Source: Sulfolobales archaeon HS-7
GTDB lineage: Archaea > Thermoproteota > Thermoprotei_A > Sulfolobales > Sulfolobaceae
Length of the DNA stretch: 64,000 nt
Reading direction: 5' to 3'
Assembly: GCA_019704295.1 (NCBI GenBank)
Contig: AP024596.1
Location: 124,001 to 188,000 of the forward strand
The position numbers and the translations under genes were made by a program. This document shows positions 1-9,194 of this stretch, piece after piece. The notes under the pieces were generated by a model. It saw only the letters and a list, made by a program, of their open reading frames with translations, was not told the DNA's origin and did no database searches. Each line of letters starts with the position of its first letter. Position 1 is the first letter of the stretch.

Positions 1-491
1 GGAGGTTGATGCAATTTAATCTCCTTATATCCCTTTTCTAAAAGCCTTTCTATGACCTTCACTACATCTGGACCCTTATATCTCGATAACGATACATATC
101 TTCTGACTTCGTTTCCTCCGCCAAATATTGAGTAAATGGGCAATCCGCTTCTTCTGCCCAAAATGTCCCAGAGGGCGATATCTACAGAGGATATCGCACC
201 CGATACTACACCATATCCTCCTGTAAATGTGGCTCTCCTCATCTCATAATGAATTTCCCTGATCCTCCTTTCATCCATTCCTATTATTACGCTTTTTAGT
301 CTCCTCACCAAGTCGATATAAGGTTCTCTCGTATTACCAGCTGCAGGTAGAGTCTCTCCCCAACCACAAATATCCTCAGTACAAACCTTTACGAGAAGCT
401 GATTACTCCATTCCTCAAGCCATAACTGTTTTGGCTCTGTCTGTGTCAATGGAATGCTAGCTCTATAGATCTCAAGGGACTTTATTGTCAT
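1..491 (-). CDS. Enolase-superfamily dehydratase/racemase (mandelate racemase type), 5' part only
   Basis: The reading frame starts with ATG at 489-491 on the minus strand and runs off the window edge, giving 163 residues. The N-terminal capping domain of the mandelate racemase/muconate lactonizing enzyme group is recognisable: residues near 90-115 read TGGYGVVSGAISSVDIALWD, the usual helix with the family's conserved ALWD motif. The catalytic barrel lies outside the window. Members are Mg-dependent acid-sugar dehydratases or racemases. The gene overlaps the end of the GH36 gene by 20 bases on the same strand, so it is the third gene of a glycoside operon and may act on a sugar acid. The exact substrate cannot be told. 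Confidence 0.85.
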   Translation of the reverse strand, partial: MTIKSLEIYRASIPLTQTEPKQLWLEEWSNQLLVKVCTEDICGWGETLPAAGNTREPYIDLVRRLKSVIIGMDERRIREIHYEMRRATFTGGYGVVSGAISSVDIALWDILGRRSGLPIYSIFGGGNEVRRYVSLSRYKGPDVVKVIERLLEKGYKEIKLHQP

Positions 492-2358
492 TAATCAACA
501 CCTTCTGTCCGCGTTTAAGATTGATATGAGTTATTCCTTCATATTTAGTTCCTTCAATCGTCATGCCGTTCTGAGAGTAAAGTAAGTACTCCCCATCATC
601 GAGGGTAACACACTGTTCCCCTGTACAAGATAACCCCTTTGGCATAACATACACTCTCTTCAATCCAAATGGAATGAACTCCTTTAACGGCGATATGAGA
701 AAATATTTAAATTCAAGTTCATTTAATTCAAATGAAATTCTGTCAGTTGATAATACTCTATCCTCAAAGTAGTCATAGGAGATCAAGTTTTCCTCAGGGA
801 AAACCTGTCTCAGTTCTACTTCACCCCTAATTTTCCCTTCCATTTTAACGTTTGCGATCAGTAGTAAGGCTATTCCATTAGCCCAATTAATACCGACTAG
901 GGGGGTATCCTCGTTATAGGGGTCAACAACGATGTCCCCTAAAGGCGTTAACAACGAATCTGGGAGTGCTAACTTTCCTTGGGGCAGAGTCAATTTCTCT
1001 ATTATATCCCTTCTACTCAATCCTGGAATATCTGTAATGTATACGGGACCACCAGAGAGGACTCTGAGCAGGGAATGAAACTCAGAATACCTATCATGAG
1101 TCATAAACATATCGTAATCCGGTATTCCGAAATATCTAGTTAAAAGGGAATTATATAAATTAAAAATGGCATGAAGCTTGGCGAAATCGGGCGAATTTGG
1201 AATGTAATCGTCACTATTCCTTATAACATGGGAACCGTAAAAGAAAAACATATTCTCTGGGTTCATTGCCATACAATCTATTATGGACATACCTAGTGCG
1301 CATGCCGCTCCATGTAATGCCAATTCGATGGATCTGGAGACTGAAACGGGACGACCTAGGTAGTAGGAATCAGTAACTAACCCAGATTGATTATCTACTT
1401 TTAGGAAGTCCACCCCCTCAGTTTTAAGATAACTTATATAATCTTGGAAGAATTCGAAGCTTCTTTTGGGATCTGGAATTAGTCTGTCCTTTCCCATTAC
1501 TTTCTGATAGGGTAAGTCTTTCGTTAATCCGTTCCAGTAACCCTGAATCGTCAACCATACGCCTACATAAGGTACATGTTTCTTAATTTCCGAGATCAGT
1601 TCTCCTAAGTCCCCAATTTTCTCGTTGGGGTTAAAGGAAATTAACTGTCCTTTTGCATCAACGTTCTGCCATCCGTCATCTATAAGTAACCACTTTGCAC
1701 CAAGGTCACTAATAATTTTTGCTGAATTAATTATTTTCTCTCTGTCTATCTTTTGTAAAAACGCGTTCCAGGAGCACCACCCAAGATAATCGAACATAGA
1801 GGGCTTATTCACAATCCTCTTCCCGAAAAGCCTTAGGGTAAGATCCCTCATGCAATTTTCTACAGGTTGTAATGGATCATCGCCAGAACAGTAATTACCG
1901 ATGAAGATTTTCTTGTCGAATTGATTTTCGACATTTATGTAGTATTCTAATCTAGAAATGGTAGAAATGTAAACTTGGCCCGCTCCTATAGTGAAGAAAT
2001 GGTATTTTCCCTTCGATTTTAATAAAAGATACTTCGTATTCTCCGGGGGTAACTGGCCCTGTTTAAGGAAAACGGGAAACAGCCATGGTGACGTCCCCCC
2101 TGCCGGAGAAGGATAACTAAACTTCGGAAGATTTACGTTAGATAACTTTCCGTCATAGGCAGAGCCCAAGATGTACGTCTTATTGTATACGCCTCCTCCC
2201 TCCAACATAGATTGAGTCGTATATGCAAGTCCCCTCTCAAAATTCACCTCGATTTTTACGTTGGTTGGAGTATCTACGTATAACCTGGTCACCTCGCCTT
2301 CTTTGACCGCTTCAATCCCGTAGAACTCGTTTTCGTTTATTGATATTTTACTTTCCAT
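472..2358 (-). CDS. GH36 alpha-galactosidase, raffinose-synthase/Sip1-like (GalS type)
   Basis: A 628-residue enzyme expected to hydrolyse alpha-galactosides by a retaining mechanism. Motifs of the Sip1/raffinose-synthase branch of GH36 are clear: LGWCSWNAF at 192-200, IDDGWQ at 226-231, and KVDNQ at 320-324, where Asp322 is the expected nucleophile. The acid/base is probably one of the two Asp in NSDDY near 383-384. Length and motifs match the characterised Saccharolobus solfataricus GalS enzyme. There is no signal peptide, so it is likely cytoplasmic. Its ATG follows the GH116 stop codon directly (TAAATG), which implies translational coupling, and its end overlaps the enolase-superfamily gene. 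Confidence 0.85.
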   Translation of the reverse strand: MESKISINENEFYGIEAVKEGEVTRLYVDTPTNVKIEVNFERGLAYTTQSMLEGGGVYNKTYILGSAYDGKLSNVNLPKFSYPSPAGGTSPWLFPVFLKQGQLPPENTKYLLLKSKGKYHFFTIGAGQVYISTISRLEYYINVENQFDKKIFIGNYCSGDDPLQPVENCMRDLTLRLFGKRIVNKPSMFDYLGWCSWNAFLQKIDREKIINSAKIISDLGAKWLLIDDGWQNVDAKGQLISFNPNEKIGDLGELISEIKKHVPYVGVWLTIQGYWNGLTKDLPYQKVMGKDRLIPDPKRSFEFFQDYISYLKTEGVDFLKVDNQSGLVTDSYYLGRPVSVSRSIELALHGAACALGMSIIDCMAMNPENMFFFYGSHVIRNSDDYIPNSPDFAKLHAIFNLYNSLLTRYFGIPDYDMFMTHDRYSEFHSLLRVLSGGPVYITDIPGLSRRDIIEKLTLPQGKLALPDSLLTPLGDIVVDPYNEDTPLVGINWANGIALLLIANVKMEGKIRGEVELRQVFPEENLISYDYFEDRVLSTDRISFELNELEFKYFLISPLKEFIPFGLKRVYVMPKGLSCTGEQCVTLDDGEYLLYSQNGMTIEGTKYEGITHINLKRGQKVLINDNKVP

Positions 2359-4866
2359 TTACCATTTCACCTCTAACTCGTCACCTGGGGAAAGGGATAT
2401 CTCCCCGCTAGTTTCAACCCCGTTAACCTTCACGTTAAGTATAGGTCTCTCTGTAACAATTTTCCTGATCCTCAGGAAACCGCCTAGAAGTCTCAACTTA
2501 ACGTAGTTTTCTTCGCTGGTAAATTTCCCCCAAGCGTAGGGAAATGTAAATATCCACTCAATTTTCCTCTGGTTTCTTATTGTGAGTTCTCCAGACTCTG
2601 GATCATATATCATGTTGTTCAAAACTAAAGGTATTGACCAGGCGCTAAGAGGTCTCATATAATGCGCGCCCCACTCCTCATGATTCCAGAAATTCCCTCC
2701 CAATTCGTACCTTTCATAAACGTTTTTCAGAATTTCCTTAGCCTCGTCATCCATTCCCAAGTACATCATATGGGAAGCTACTGAGAATTCAATACCCGTC
2801 CAAGGAGTGTCTACCTGCGGAGAGGCTTTAATTCCAATCCCCTCATACATCCCGGAAAAATTAGGACGATAACCTGAGGGATAAGCCCCATTGAGGACGC
2901 CTTCCTCTTTTTTATAATTGTATTTAAAAATCGATCTTAAGATGGAAATTTGTTCCTCGTAGGGTATGGAGGGAGGGAGACCTGCTAAAATTTCCACCCA
3001 CTGTCCGAGCAACTGTGATGCCACGCACGCATTGTCTTTATTACCCGAATTGGGTTCATACCAATCAATAAGGTACTCTCCGTTCCATAGGATCTTTTTG
3101 ATTTTGTGGTAAGTCTCATTTAAATTCAAAATGTCCTCATTAAATTGAGACATTGCGTTAGTAGTAGCTAAGAGAAGACCTGATGTGAGTCCGGTCCAAC
3201 CAATCATTGTCCAATCGTCTAAAGTAGTTATGGAAATGGGAATAACATTAGGGGCTAGGAGCAGAGAAATGGGTCTAAACATTTCTAAATCATAACTTGC
3301 TGCGTCCCTCAGATTAGTTGCCATCTCTCGCATCCACTCTAGTCCGGAGGGAAGGGAATGGTAAGGCAATCCATCCTTTAATTGCGTCCTGAGAACAGAG
3401 TATACCCCATCTTTTGCCTCTTGATGAACTTTGTCTACTTCTTTACCGATCAACTTTCTGGCAAAATACCACATTAAATAGTATTCAAACCCCAGGTCTA
3501 TTCTCTGATAACCATCGACTTTTTTGTAAGTGGTGAAGAAGTGGGGGATTCTTCCCTCTGGATCCTTTCCTGTAACGTTTGTTATTTTATTAACTAAGGA
3601 GTAAATTCTTGAGAGTTCGGTCAATATAGTTGGATCCTTTTCTACCTCTCTTACGTATAACTCCCTATTTTCAGGAAACGTAAGCGAATATAAAAGCCAT
3701 GGAGGGGAATTCCTCTTTATTGAATGTCTGCCTATTTCCTCAAGGTAATTGATTCCGATTTCAGGAAAGAGGTTAATTATCGCAGGGAAAGCATATATCA
3801 TTACATCCACGGTATTTAAGGCAGTTCTCACAGGTCCTCCTGTATATGAGAAAGGTCCGCTTTTCCTCTCGTCAGCAGTGTTGTAATAACCCTCCCAAAT
3901 CCCGAAAAATCCATCCTTACCTAACCAGGTTGACTTAACAAGAGTAGTTAACTGAGAACCCACAAGATCCGCTATCCACCTATCTATACCCTTAGGATTA
4001 TACAGAACATCATGAAATGACTTGGTTTTTTCCTCTAACTCACGGAGATTTGCCTCTACATAGTTAGCGACTTCTGCACAATCCGAAAAGAAATTCTCGT
4101 AGTAGTGTCCTATCCTTTCTCCTTCTCTAGAATAGAATGATGGAAAATACCATGATAAGATGAAGGTTACTTGCTTACCTCTAGATTTGATAATACCCCA
4201 GTCCTGCTTTTCGCCATACCTTCGCTTAAGCGCTCCGTTTCTAAAATCAATCCACATTTCCCTGTGTTGAGAGGGATCCCCACTCAATGAGGATGGAATT
4301 ACATCACCTCCTATTGCCTTCACGCATAGGTTCCCCTTATACCGAGGATCATTACTGCTTACCTCTCCAGCGAAAACTAACCAATTCGAAAAAGTGTCTA
4401 TTTTCCCTTCCTCGAATGGATTCCTTATTCCCATCAAGAAATCGCTCGTCTCTTTTGCCTTTAACCTAAAGATGGCTACTGGTAAGGAAGAGTTCTTAAT
4501 GTCGTTAGGTATGAATGGGGAAAACGCTGTTAGTTCGTATTCATCCGAATTGAGAAACGCAAAGGGAAACTCTCCTGAAAATTCTACGCGTTTTATAGGG
4601 CGAAGCCATGGGAGGTTATAGGGATCTCCCCCATAGAAGTAGTTATAGGCCTGTAATATTCTCGGATTGCTCCCATTTACTGCAAAAAAGGAATCCATTG
4701 GTCCTAGAAAATACGTATTTCTTAGGGATTGGATATCAGCTATCCCTCCGTTATTGAAGATAGTCCATTCGTAAAGCCTTCCATCGCTTCTTACTTCAAT
4801 CGAACCTGTTCCCATGCCTCCTAAAGGTATTCCCGAACCAAGTGTATACGAATATACATACTTCAT
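2359..4866 (-). CDS. GH116 beta-glycosidase (SSO1353/GBA2-like)
   Basis: A retaining beta-glucosidase or beta-xylosidase of the GH116 family, which includes human GBA2 and Saccharolobus SSO1353. The N-terminus has the family signature IPLGGMGTGSIE. Counting from the upstream GTG at 4875, WEG at 327-329 offers Glu328 as likely nucleophile, TVDVMIYAFPA follows at 355, DDW at 553-555 offers the acid/base Asp, and the conserved PWTGIEF motif lies near 685. Length, about 835 residues, fits. I prefer ATG 4866 because a TATA-like stretch lies about 30 bases upstream and the signature follows at once; GTG 4875 would add three residues. It is the first gene of the operon with GH36 and the enolase-superfamily enzyme. 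Confidence 0.85.
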   Translation of the reverse strand: MKYVYSYTLGSGIPLGGMGTGSIEVRSDGRLYEWTIFNNGGIADIQSLRNTYFLGPMDSFFAVNGSNPRILQAYNYFYGGDPYNLPWLRPIKRVEFSGEFPFAFLNSDEYELTAFSPFIPNDIKNSSLPVAIFRLKAKETSDFLMGIRNPFEEGKIDTFSNWLVFAGEVSSNDPRYKGNLCVKAIGGDVIPSSLSGDPSQHREMWIDFRNGALKRRYGEKQDWGIIKSRGKQVTFILSWYFPSFYSREGERIGHYYENFFSDCAEVANYVEANLRELEEKTKSFHDVLYNPKGIDRWIADLVGSQLTTLVKSTWLGKDGFFGIWEGYYNTADERKSGPFSYTGGPVRTALNTVDVMIYAFPAIINLFPEIGINYLEEIGRHSIKRNSPPWLLYSLTFPENRELYVREVEKDPTILTELSRIYSLVNKITNVTGKDPEGRIPHFFTTYKKVDGYQRIDLGFEYYLMWYFARKLIGKEVDKVHQEAKDGVYSVLRTQLKDGLPYHSLPSGLEWMREMATNLRDAASYDLEMFRPISLLLAPNVIPISITTLDDWTMIGWTGLTSGLLLATTNAMSQFNEDILNLNETYHKIKKILWNGEYLIDWYEPNSGNKDNACVASQLLGQWVEILAGLPPSIPYEEQISILRSIFKYNYKKEEGVLNGAYPSGYRPNFSGMYEGIGIKASPQVDTPWTGIEFSVASHMMYLGMDDEAKEILKNVYERYELGGNFWNHEEWGAHYMRPLSAWSIPLVLNNMIYDPESGELTIRNQRKIEWIFTFPYAWGKFTSEENYVKLRLLGGFLRIRKIVTERPILNVKVNGVETSGEISLSPGDELEVKW

Positions 4867-5028
4867 TACTTCCACATGTCATTTCTTAATCTAAAGCCTA
4901 TTCGTTCCTTCTTATCCTTGCTCTCCTCAATTTTTGAATATATCCTGATAGGGAGTTAAAGGGGGATGAGACAAGTCAGGGTAACCCTTCTTTATTTGGA
5001 TAGATAACAATGACGTAATTTTCTGCTA

Positions 5029-5699
5029 ATGTCTGGTGTAAGATTTAGGTTCATGACTTGCGTTGATAAACGTTGGCGACGTAAAAGTCCAAGTTGAGGC
5101 TTAAAGTACACAACCTCCTTCGTTGGGCAGACATTTTCTTTCAAGAAGGAACGGGAAAGGCTCAAATCAAAACCAGTTAAGGCAACTCGCCTTAGATCTA
5201 GGGAACTGAGCAAGGAGTATGGAAAACTGCGCTTTTAGGTGGTGCAGAACATCAGATACTGCTTTCATGAAACAAGACAGAGGTTCTTCAGCAAATTAGC
5301 CAGTTTCCCCAAGGAGGAGCCTAAGCGGTACTACCTTGTCTACCCGCAGAGCAATTGGATACTGCTAAGCGTAAGGTGATAGGGAAGAAGAGGACAAAGG
5401 AGGGATCTCCAAAGAAGTCATTTAGGGTTGAGAACCTTATACTTAGCGGTCTTCAAGGTTCTTGTTCTCAAGGAATTCCCCTTGATTGAGTGGAGAGAGT
5501 TATCGTAAAGTTAGGCTATCCGATAAACTCTACATTTCATTCGTGATTAAGGGTTACTGTTTCCCCAAGTTCAGGAACATTTCCGGGACAGTTGCTCTGT
5601 GTAAGGGGGATAGAGAAGCTATTGACAACATCAGAGAGCGGGCATTCCCCTAACCTCAATCCCTATGACAATGACTTGCGGAAAGCGCCCGTGAAGTGA
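5029..5699 (+). pseudogene. Decayed tnpB (IS200/IS605 OrfB) fragment
   Basis: Conceptual translation gives disjointed pieces of a Sulfolobus-type TnpB: an N-terminal MSGVRFRFMT-like start at 5029, then ELSKEYGKLRF, FHETRQRFFSKLASFPKEEP, YYLVYPQSNWILLSVR, LYLAVFKVLVLKEFPLIEW, RLSDKLYISFVIKGYCFPK and finally SPNLNPYDNDLRKA. These follow the order known for the wedge and start of the RuvC part, but several in-frame stops and at least two frameshifts break it. The RuvC and zinc-finger C-terminal half is missing. It cannot make a working nuclease. Recognition is from memory of the family and has not been checked by search. Confidence 0.75.
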
Positions 5700-5802
5700 G
5701 CTTTTTAGATAATCATTATACTCCCCTAGTTTGAAGTTTAAAACAGTAAACTTACATGACAGGCTAAAAGGCGGTTAGCCGACTAATAAAACTGTAAGCG
5801 GG

Positions 5803-6612
5803 ATGAATGTCGTAGAGGTAGATCAAATTCAGAAGAGATATGGTAAAAGTATAGCTAATGAGGCAATATCCATGACGGTTAAGGAACATGAGATAGTATC
5901 AATTTTAGGTCCTAATGGTGCCGGGAAGACAACACTGTTAAAACAGATTTACGGAGAACTGGAACCCGACAAGGGAGAAATAAGAGTTTTAGGTAAGAAA
6001 CCCGATAACGTGAAAAAGAAAATTGGAATACTCCCACAAGAAGTTAGACCTTTTGGATATCTGACAGTGTATGATAACTTATACTATATAGGAAGGATAA
6101 AAGGGGTTAATAAGGGGATTTTAAAAGAAAGAATAGATCAACTAACTGAGACGTTTGAGTTAGATAAGAGGAAATACGCTAGGGATCTGTCCGGAGGTAT
6201 GAAGAGGAAGTTGCTGCTAGCAATGGCAATGGTTAACGATCCAGAGCTTCTGATCCTAGATGAACCCACCGTGGGGTTGGACCCAGAAGGCAGGAGGAAA
6301 ATATGGGATCTCCTACTAGATTTGAAGAGAAGCGGGAAAAGTATACTTTTAACTACTCATTACCTAGATGAGGCGGAGAAATTATCGGATAGAATCTACT
6401 TCCTTAATAAAAAGGTCTTATTTTCTGGAACTCCCTCAGAAATTAAGACAAAGTTTACCGAGTGGTACGAAGTTATTGATTATACCGAGGGTAGGGTGTA
6501 CAGGGTTAACGGCGATGAGGTTAAGAAGTTAGTAATGTCAATTCACGGTAAGTTTGAGGTGAAGATGCCAAGCCTTGAAGAAGTGTATTTGCAAGTATTT
6601 AAGGGTGAGTGA
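5803..6612 (+). CDS. ABC exporter ATPase (DrrA/CcmA-like), module A
   Basis: A 269-residue nucleotide-binding subunit of an ABC-2 type exporter. Walker A GPNGAGKT is at 36-43, the Q-loop Gln at 79, signature LSGGM at 129-133, Walker B LLILDEP at 149-155 and the switch His at 186 in TTHYLDEAE, a sequence typical of the drug/polysaccharide exporter subfamily. The gene overlaps the permease gene by four bases, so both form one transporter at the membrane. Substrate is unknown. It is a close paralogue of the ATPase at 45235-46044, including the C-terminal region after TTHYL. A TATA-like ctaataaaa stretch lies about 25 bases before the ATG. Confidence 0.9.
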   Translation: MNVVEVDQIQKRYGKSIANEAISMTVKEHEIVSILGPNGAGKTTLLKQIYGELEPDKGEIRVLGKKPDNVKKKIGILPQEVRPFGYLTVYDNLYYIGRIKGVNKGILKERIDQLTETFELDKRKYARDLSGGMKRKLLLAMAMVNDPELLILDEPTVGLDPEGRRKIWDLLLDLKRSGKSILLTTHYLDEAEKLSDRIYFLNKKVLFSGTPSEIKTKFTEWYEVIDYTEGRVYRVNGDEVKKLVMSIHGKFEVKMPSLEEVYLQVFKGE

Positions 6613-7337
6613 GGATGTTTAGGGAAATATTCTATCTGGTAGCGATGCAGATAAAAGGGATTAAGAGCTATGCGATAGGTTACGTATTCTTCTCATTACT
6701 GTTTCCTTTGGGGTTTATGCTAGTGTTCGGGTCATTCCTCACAGGCCCTTACGTCATCTACATAATCTCCGGCACTATTACTGCTTATTTGTTTGTGAGT
6801 ACTTTCGGCTCAGTGGCCAATAACCTAGCCAATGAGATTGAAGGGGGCAGGTTTTCATTAATTATAGGAGGGGGAGTTAGGAGAGAGGTCTACAGCCTCA
6901 GTATATCGTTATCGCAAGTGATCCTAGATATTTCATCAATATTAGCCATTTTGGCTGTAGGTTTTTTAGTTTATCACTTACAGTTAAAGTCAATACCCCT
7001 GTTCGTGATCGCCTTAGGCTCCTCTATAATAATGTCTGCTACGTTCGGAATGGTGTTAGCTTCAATTCTAAAGAACCCATACGTGGTGAGCCAATACTCA
7101 ACTGTGCTCGGTTTTGCCCTGACTTTTTTCGCCCCGGTGTACTACCCATTGTCCTTCATTCCTTTACCCTTTAGGTATTTAGTCTTCCTGGAGCCTAGCA
7201 CATACGTTTCCCAAGCAATATACTACTCCATAGAGGGCAATCCGTATTCATTACTTTGGAGTTTAGCAGTGATCGCGTTAGCCCTTTTTCTTATTACTAC
7301 GAACAAAATACCCCGCTTATTAAAGGTAATCCAATAA
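6609..7337 (+). CDS. ABC-2 type permease, module A
   Basis: A membrane protein of 242 residues from GTG 6609, or 240 from ATG 6615, with about six hydrophobic segments, typical of ABC-2 permeases. It pairs with the upstream ATPase, whose stop codon it overlaps. The last conserved block, EPSTYVSQAIYYS near residues 198-210, sits before the final membrane helix and matches the equivalent block EPTTMISQELD in the second exporter at 44547-45248. Its 3' end overlaps the end of the convergent winged-helix gene by 18 bases. The cargo could be a drug, lipid or peptide; nothing in the sequence decides. Confidence 0.88.
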   Translation: MRMFREIFYLVAMQIKGIKSYAIGYVFFSLLFPLGFMLVFGSFLTGPYVIYIISGTITAYLFVSTFGSVANNLANEIEGGRFSLIIGGGVRREVYSLSISLSQVILDISSILAILAVGFLVYHLQLKSIPLFVIALGSSIIMSATFGMVLASILKNPYVVSQYSTVLGFALTFFAPVYYPLSFIPLPFRYLVFLEPSTYVSQAIYYSIEGNPYSLLWSLAVIALALFLITTNKIPRLLKVIQ

Positions 7338-7658
7338 TTTTTTGTATTTTTCCAAAATTAATAGGTACTTTTCGGCTACCTCTTGACCCTTTTCAGTTAT
7401 TAGTATAATCTGTTTGGGTCTACTGCTATCCATCTTGTACTTTATGTGTATCAACCCTTCTGCTTCAAGGGCCTTCAAGTTTATCGATAATGTTGACTTA
7501 TTTATCTCAAGGGCCTTAACTAGTTCGGTGAAGTTAATTTCTTTGAAACCAAGCAGTGCCAATAGGATTGTCAACCTGATGGGCGATGAGAAGATCGAAG
7601 TGGAGGAGATTAGCTTGAGAATCTCATTTAACTCCTTCGCTATCTCCTCGTCACCCAT
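7320..7658 (-). CDS. Winged-helix transcriptional regulator (ArsR/MarR-like)
   Basis: A 112-residue single-domain regulator. Residues about 25-95 form a winged helix: SPIRLTILLALL, then a recognition helix in NKSTLSINLKALEAEGLI and a wing with KMDSSRPKQIILITEKG. A C-terminal helix probably makes the dimer. No cysteine or histidine metal site is visible, so a small-molecule or partner signal is more likely. It overlaps the downstream end of the exporter permease tail to tail and overlaps the next upstream gene (7651-8244) by eight bases, forming a two-gene minus-strand operon. By context it probably controls the adjacent ABC exporter; that is inference. Confidence 0.8.
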   Translation of the reverse strand: MGDEEIAKELNEILKLISSTSIFSSPIRLTILLALLGFKEINFTELVKALEINKSTLSINLKALEAEGLIHIKYKMDSSRPKQIILITEKGQEVAEKYLLILEKYKKLLDYL

Positions 7659-8244
7659 ATACCCTCACCAGGGATATTATCCCTGAAATAATCCAACTAG
7701 CCCCAAAGAATATTGATAATAACTGATTTAGAGGGATAAAGGGCAGACTTATTGCTGTAATAATTGCTATCCAGTCTTCAAACTTTAGTTGAACTTTGTC
7801 GTATAAATACAGATGAGAGAGATAGTATTCTAGGTAGATAAAAGGTAATATGTATTGTAAATAAGTCACTGAGTAAAGTACTGCTATTACAGTGACTGGT
7901 AAAAAAACTATTGAGATTACGTCAAAGGAAAGTTTGCCCAAGTTGATAAAGAAGGAGTATTTAGGCTTCTCGTCATTTACTACGTTATTCAGCCTCTTCA
8001 AAATAGCTGAGGCATAACTTAACTTAAATTCTACGTAAATACAGAAAAATATTATAGATAGAAATAGTACATCTTGGAGTAAGTTGAGGACCCAAGTATC
8101 GGAGTATAACTTGGTGATAACGAATACTACTGGGAAATATAGTCCGATCGATAAATATATTGTCGCTAAGTATTTCCTCATCCGCAGCGAATATATCCTC
8201 TTTAGCCTTATCTCAGTCTCTTTAACAATATCCTGGATACTCAT
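7651..8244 (-). CDS. Membrane protein of unknown function, exporter-linked
   Basis: A 197-residue protein I do not recognise. A charged amphipathic N-terminus (residues 1-22, ending in RMRKYL) is followed by about five hydrophobic segments, at roughly 25-50, 52-72, 100-130, 132-150 and 160-190. Its stop overlaps the start of the winged-helix gene by eight bases, so regulator and membrane protein are co-translated. Such pairs often act as a membrane sensor with its repressor, next to the exporter they control. That role is inferred only from position. Confidence 0.6.
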   Translation of the reverse strand: MSIQDIVKETEIRLKRIYSLRMRKYLATIYLSIGLYFPVVFVITKLYSDTWVLNLLQDVLFLSIIFFCIYVEFKLSYASAILKRLNNVVNDEKPKYSFFINLGKLSFDVISIVFLPVTVIAVLYSVTYLQYILPFIYLEYYLSHLYLYDKVQLKFEDWIAIITAISLPFIPLNQLLSIFFGASWIISGIISLVRVYG

Positions 8245-8699
8245 TAATGAATTATTCAGTAAAATTATTTAATATTTTTTGATAACGCCTGTATAGCAGG
8301 TGTGCAACTGATAAGGAACCTATCTTACTCTGCAACGACTTAGGACTCCTAAACCGTAGTTGCTCCAGTAGTAATAGTAAGTTCTACAATCACATTATCT
8401 ATTATAGGCATTTTACAAGGAGGGTGATTCAGGGTTAGTTTGCGAAATGTAATTTTTAACAAGATAGTATAATAATGTGAACTACTGAGTGTAAACTCCT
8501 ACCTTTTAGATGCGATAATATTAAATTGAATTCGTCGCCTTCATTTTAATAAACTGAATTCGAAAAGGACCTTAGATTGGCCCGAACGTATTTTGACTCT
8601 AAAGAGGAATTCGTATCCCAGTTATTATGAAAAATATTATAAAATACATTCAAATATACTTCGGAATACGTTATTATCCAGAAATTCAATAAGGAAAAT
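8245..8699. other. Intergenic, 455 bases between divergent genes
   Basis: The stretch is AT-rich and holds the promoters of the two divergent genes. I see no open frame of note, no tRNA-like cloverleaf and no strong inverted repeat. A purine-rich AAGG lies six bases before the ATG at 8700 and may serve as a ribosome-binding site. Confidence 0.5.
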
Positions 8700-9194
8700 A
8701 TGATCCTTAAGGCATTTCTGATAGGTTCCCTAATAGTGCTAATTGTAGGGATAATGTTTTTCCCTATATCCTTGTTTATAGCAAGTGAGGTGATTTATAC
8801 GCATGAAGGAAAATTTCTACTATCAGAACTTGGTGGTACGACATTTCAATTACCCATATCTTCTGGCGACAAAGTGGTGGTCAAAGGAAATTCAAGTTAT
8901 TACATCAAAGTTGTTCCAGAGGGATTAAAGCCGGATACTCCGAATTATTATAATGGAAGTTTCTCTTTAGTTTTTATATCAGGGAGGGAGGGACCTTACT
9001 CGATCACTTTTGAGGGAACATTTAAACCTGCTAACGTATCAGCAGAAATTCTTGTATACAATACCTCTATAACTCAGATTGGTTATCCTATCGGTGGTCT
9101 CTTTACAATTCTCGGCGTAATTTTACTCCTTTATTATAGAGTATTGAAAAACAGTTTCAGCAGGGCTAGAAGTAAACAAAATCTAGGGAAGTAA
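8700..9194 (+). CDS. Hypothetical two-helix membrane protein with extracytoplasmic domain
   Basis: A 164-residue protein not recognised as a named family. A strong hydrophobic segment at 4-30 is followed by an external region of about 95 residues rich in beta-strand and Asn-X-Ser/Thr sites (NSS, NGS, NVS, NTS), then a second hydrophobic segment at about 128-148 and a short basic tail. The layout fits a cell-surface domain anchored at both ends, with both termini in the cytoplasm. The glycosylation sequons suit the heavily glycosylated surface of Sulfolobales. It stands alone between long intergenic stretches. Confidence 0.55.
   Translation: MILKAFLIGSLIVLIVGIMFFPISLFIASEVIYTHEGKFLLSELGGTTFQLPISSGDKVVVKGNSSYYIKVVPEGLKPDTPNYYNGSFSLVFISGREGPYSITFEGTFKPANVSAEILVYNTSITQIGYPIGGLFTILGVILLLYYRVLKNSFSRARSKQNLGK

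Noticed and set aside
4992..5213. 73-codon minus-strand frame in the tnpB remnant
   Set aside because: It is the antisense shadow of the decayed tnpB, whose peptides read on the plus strand.
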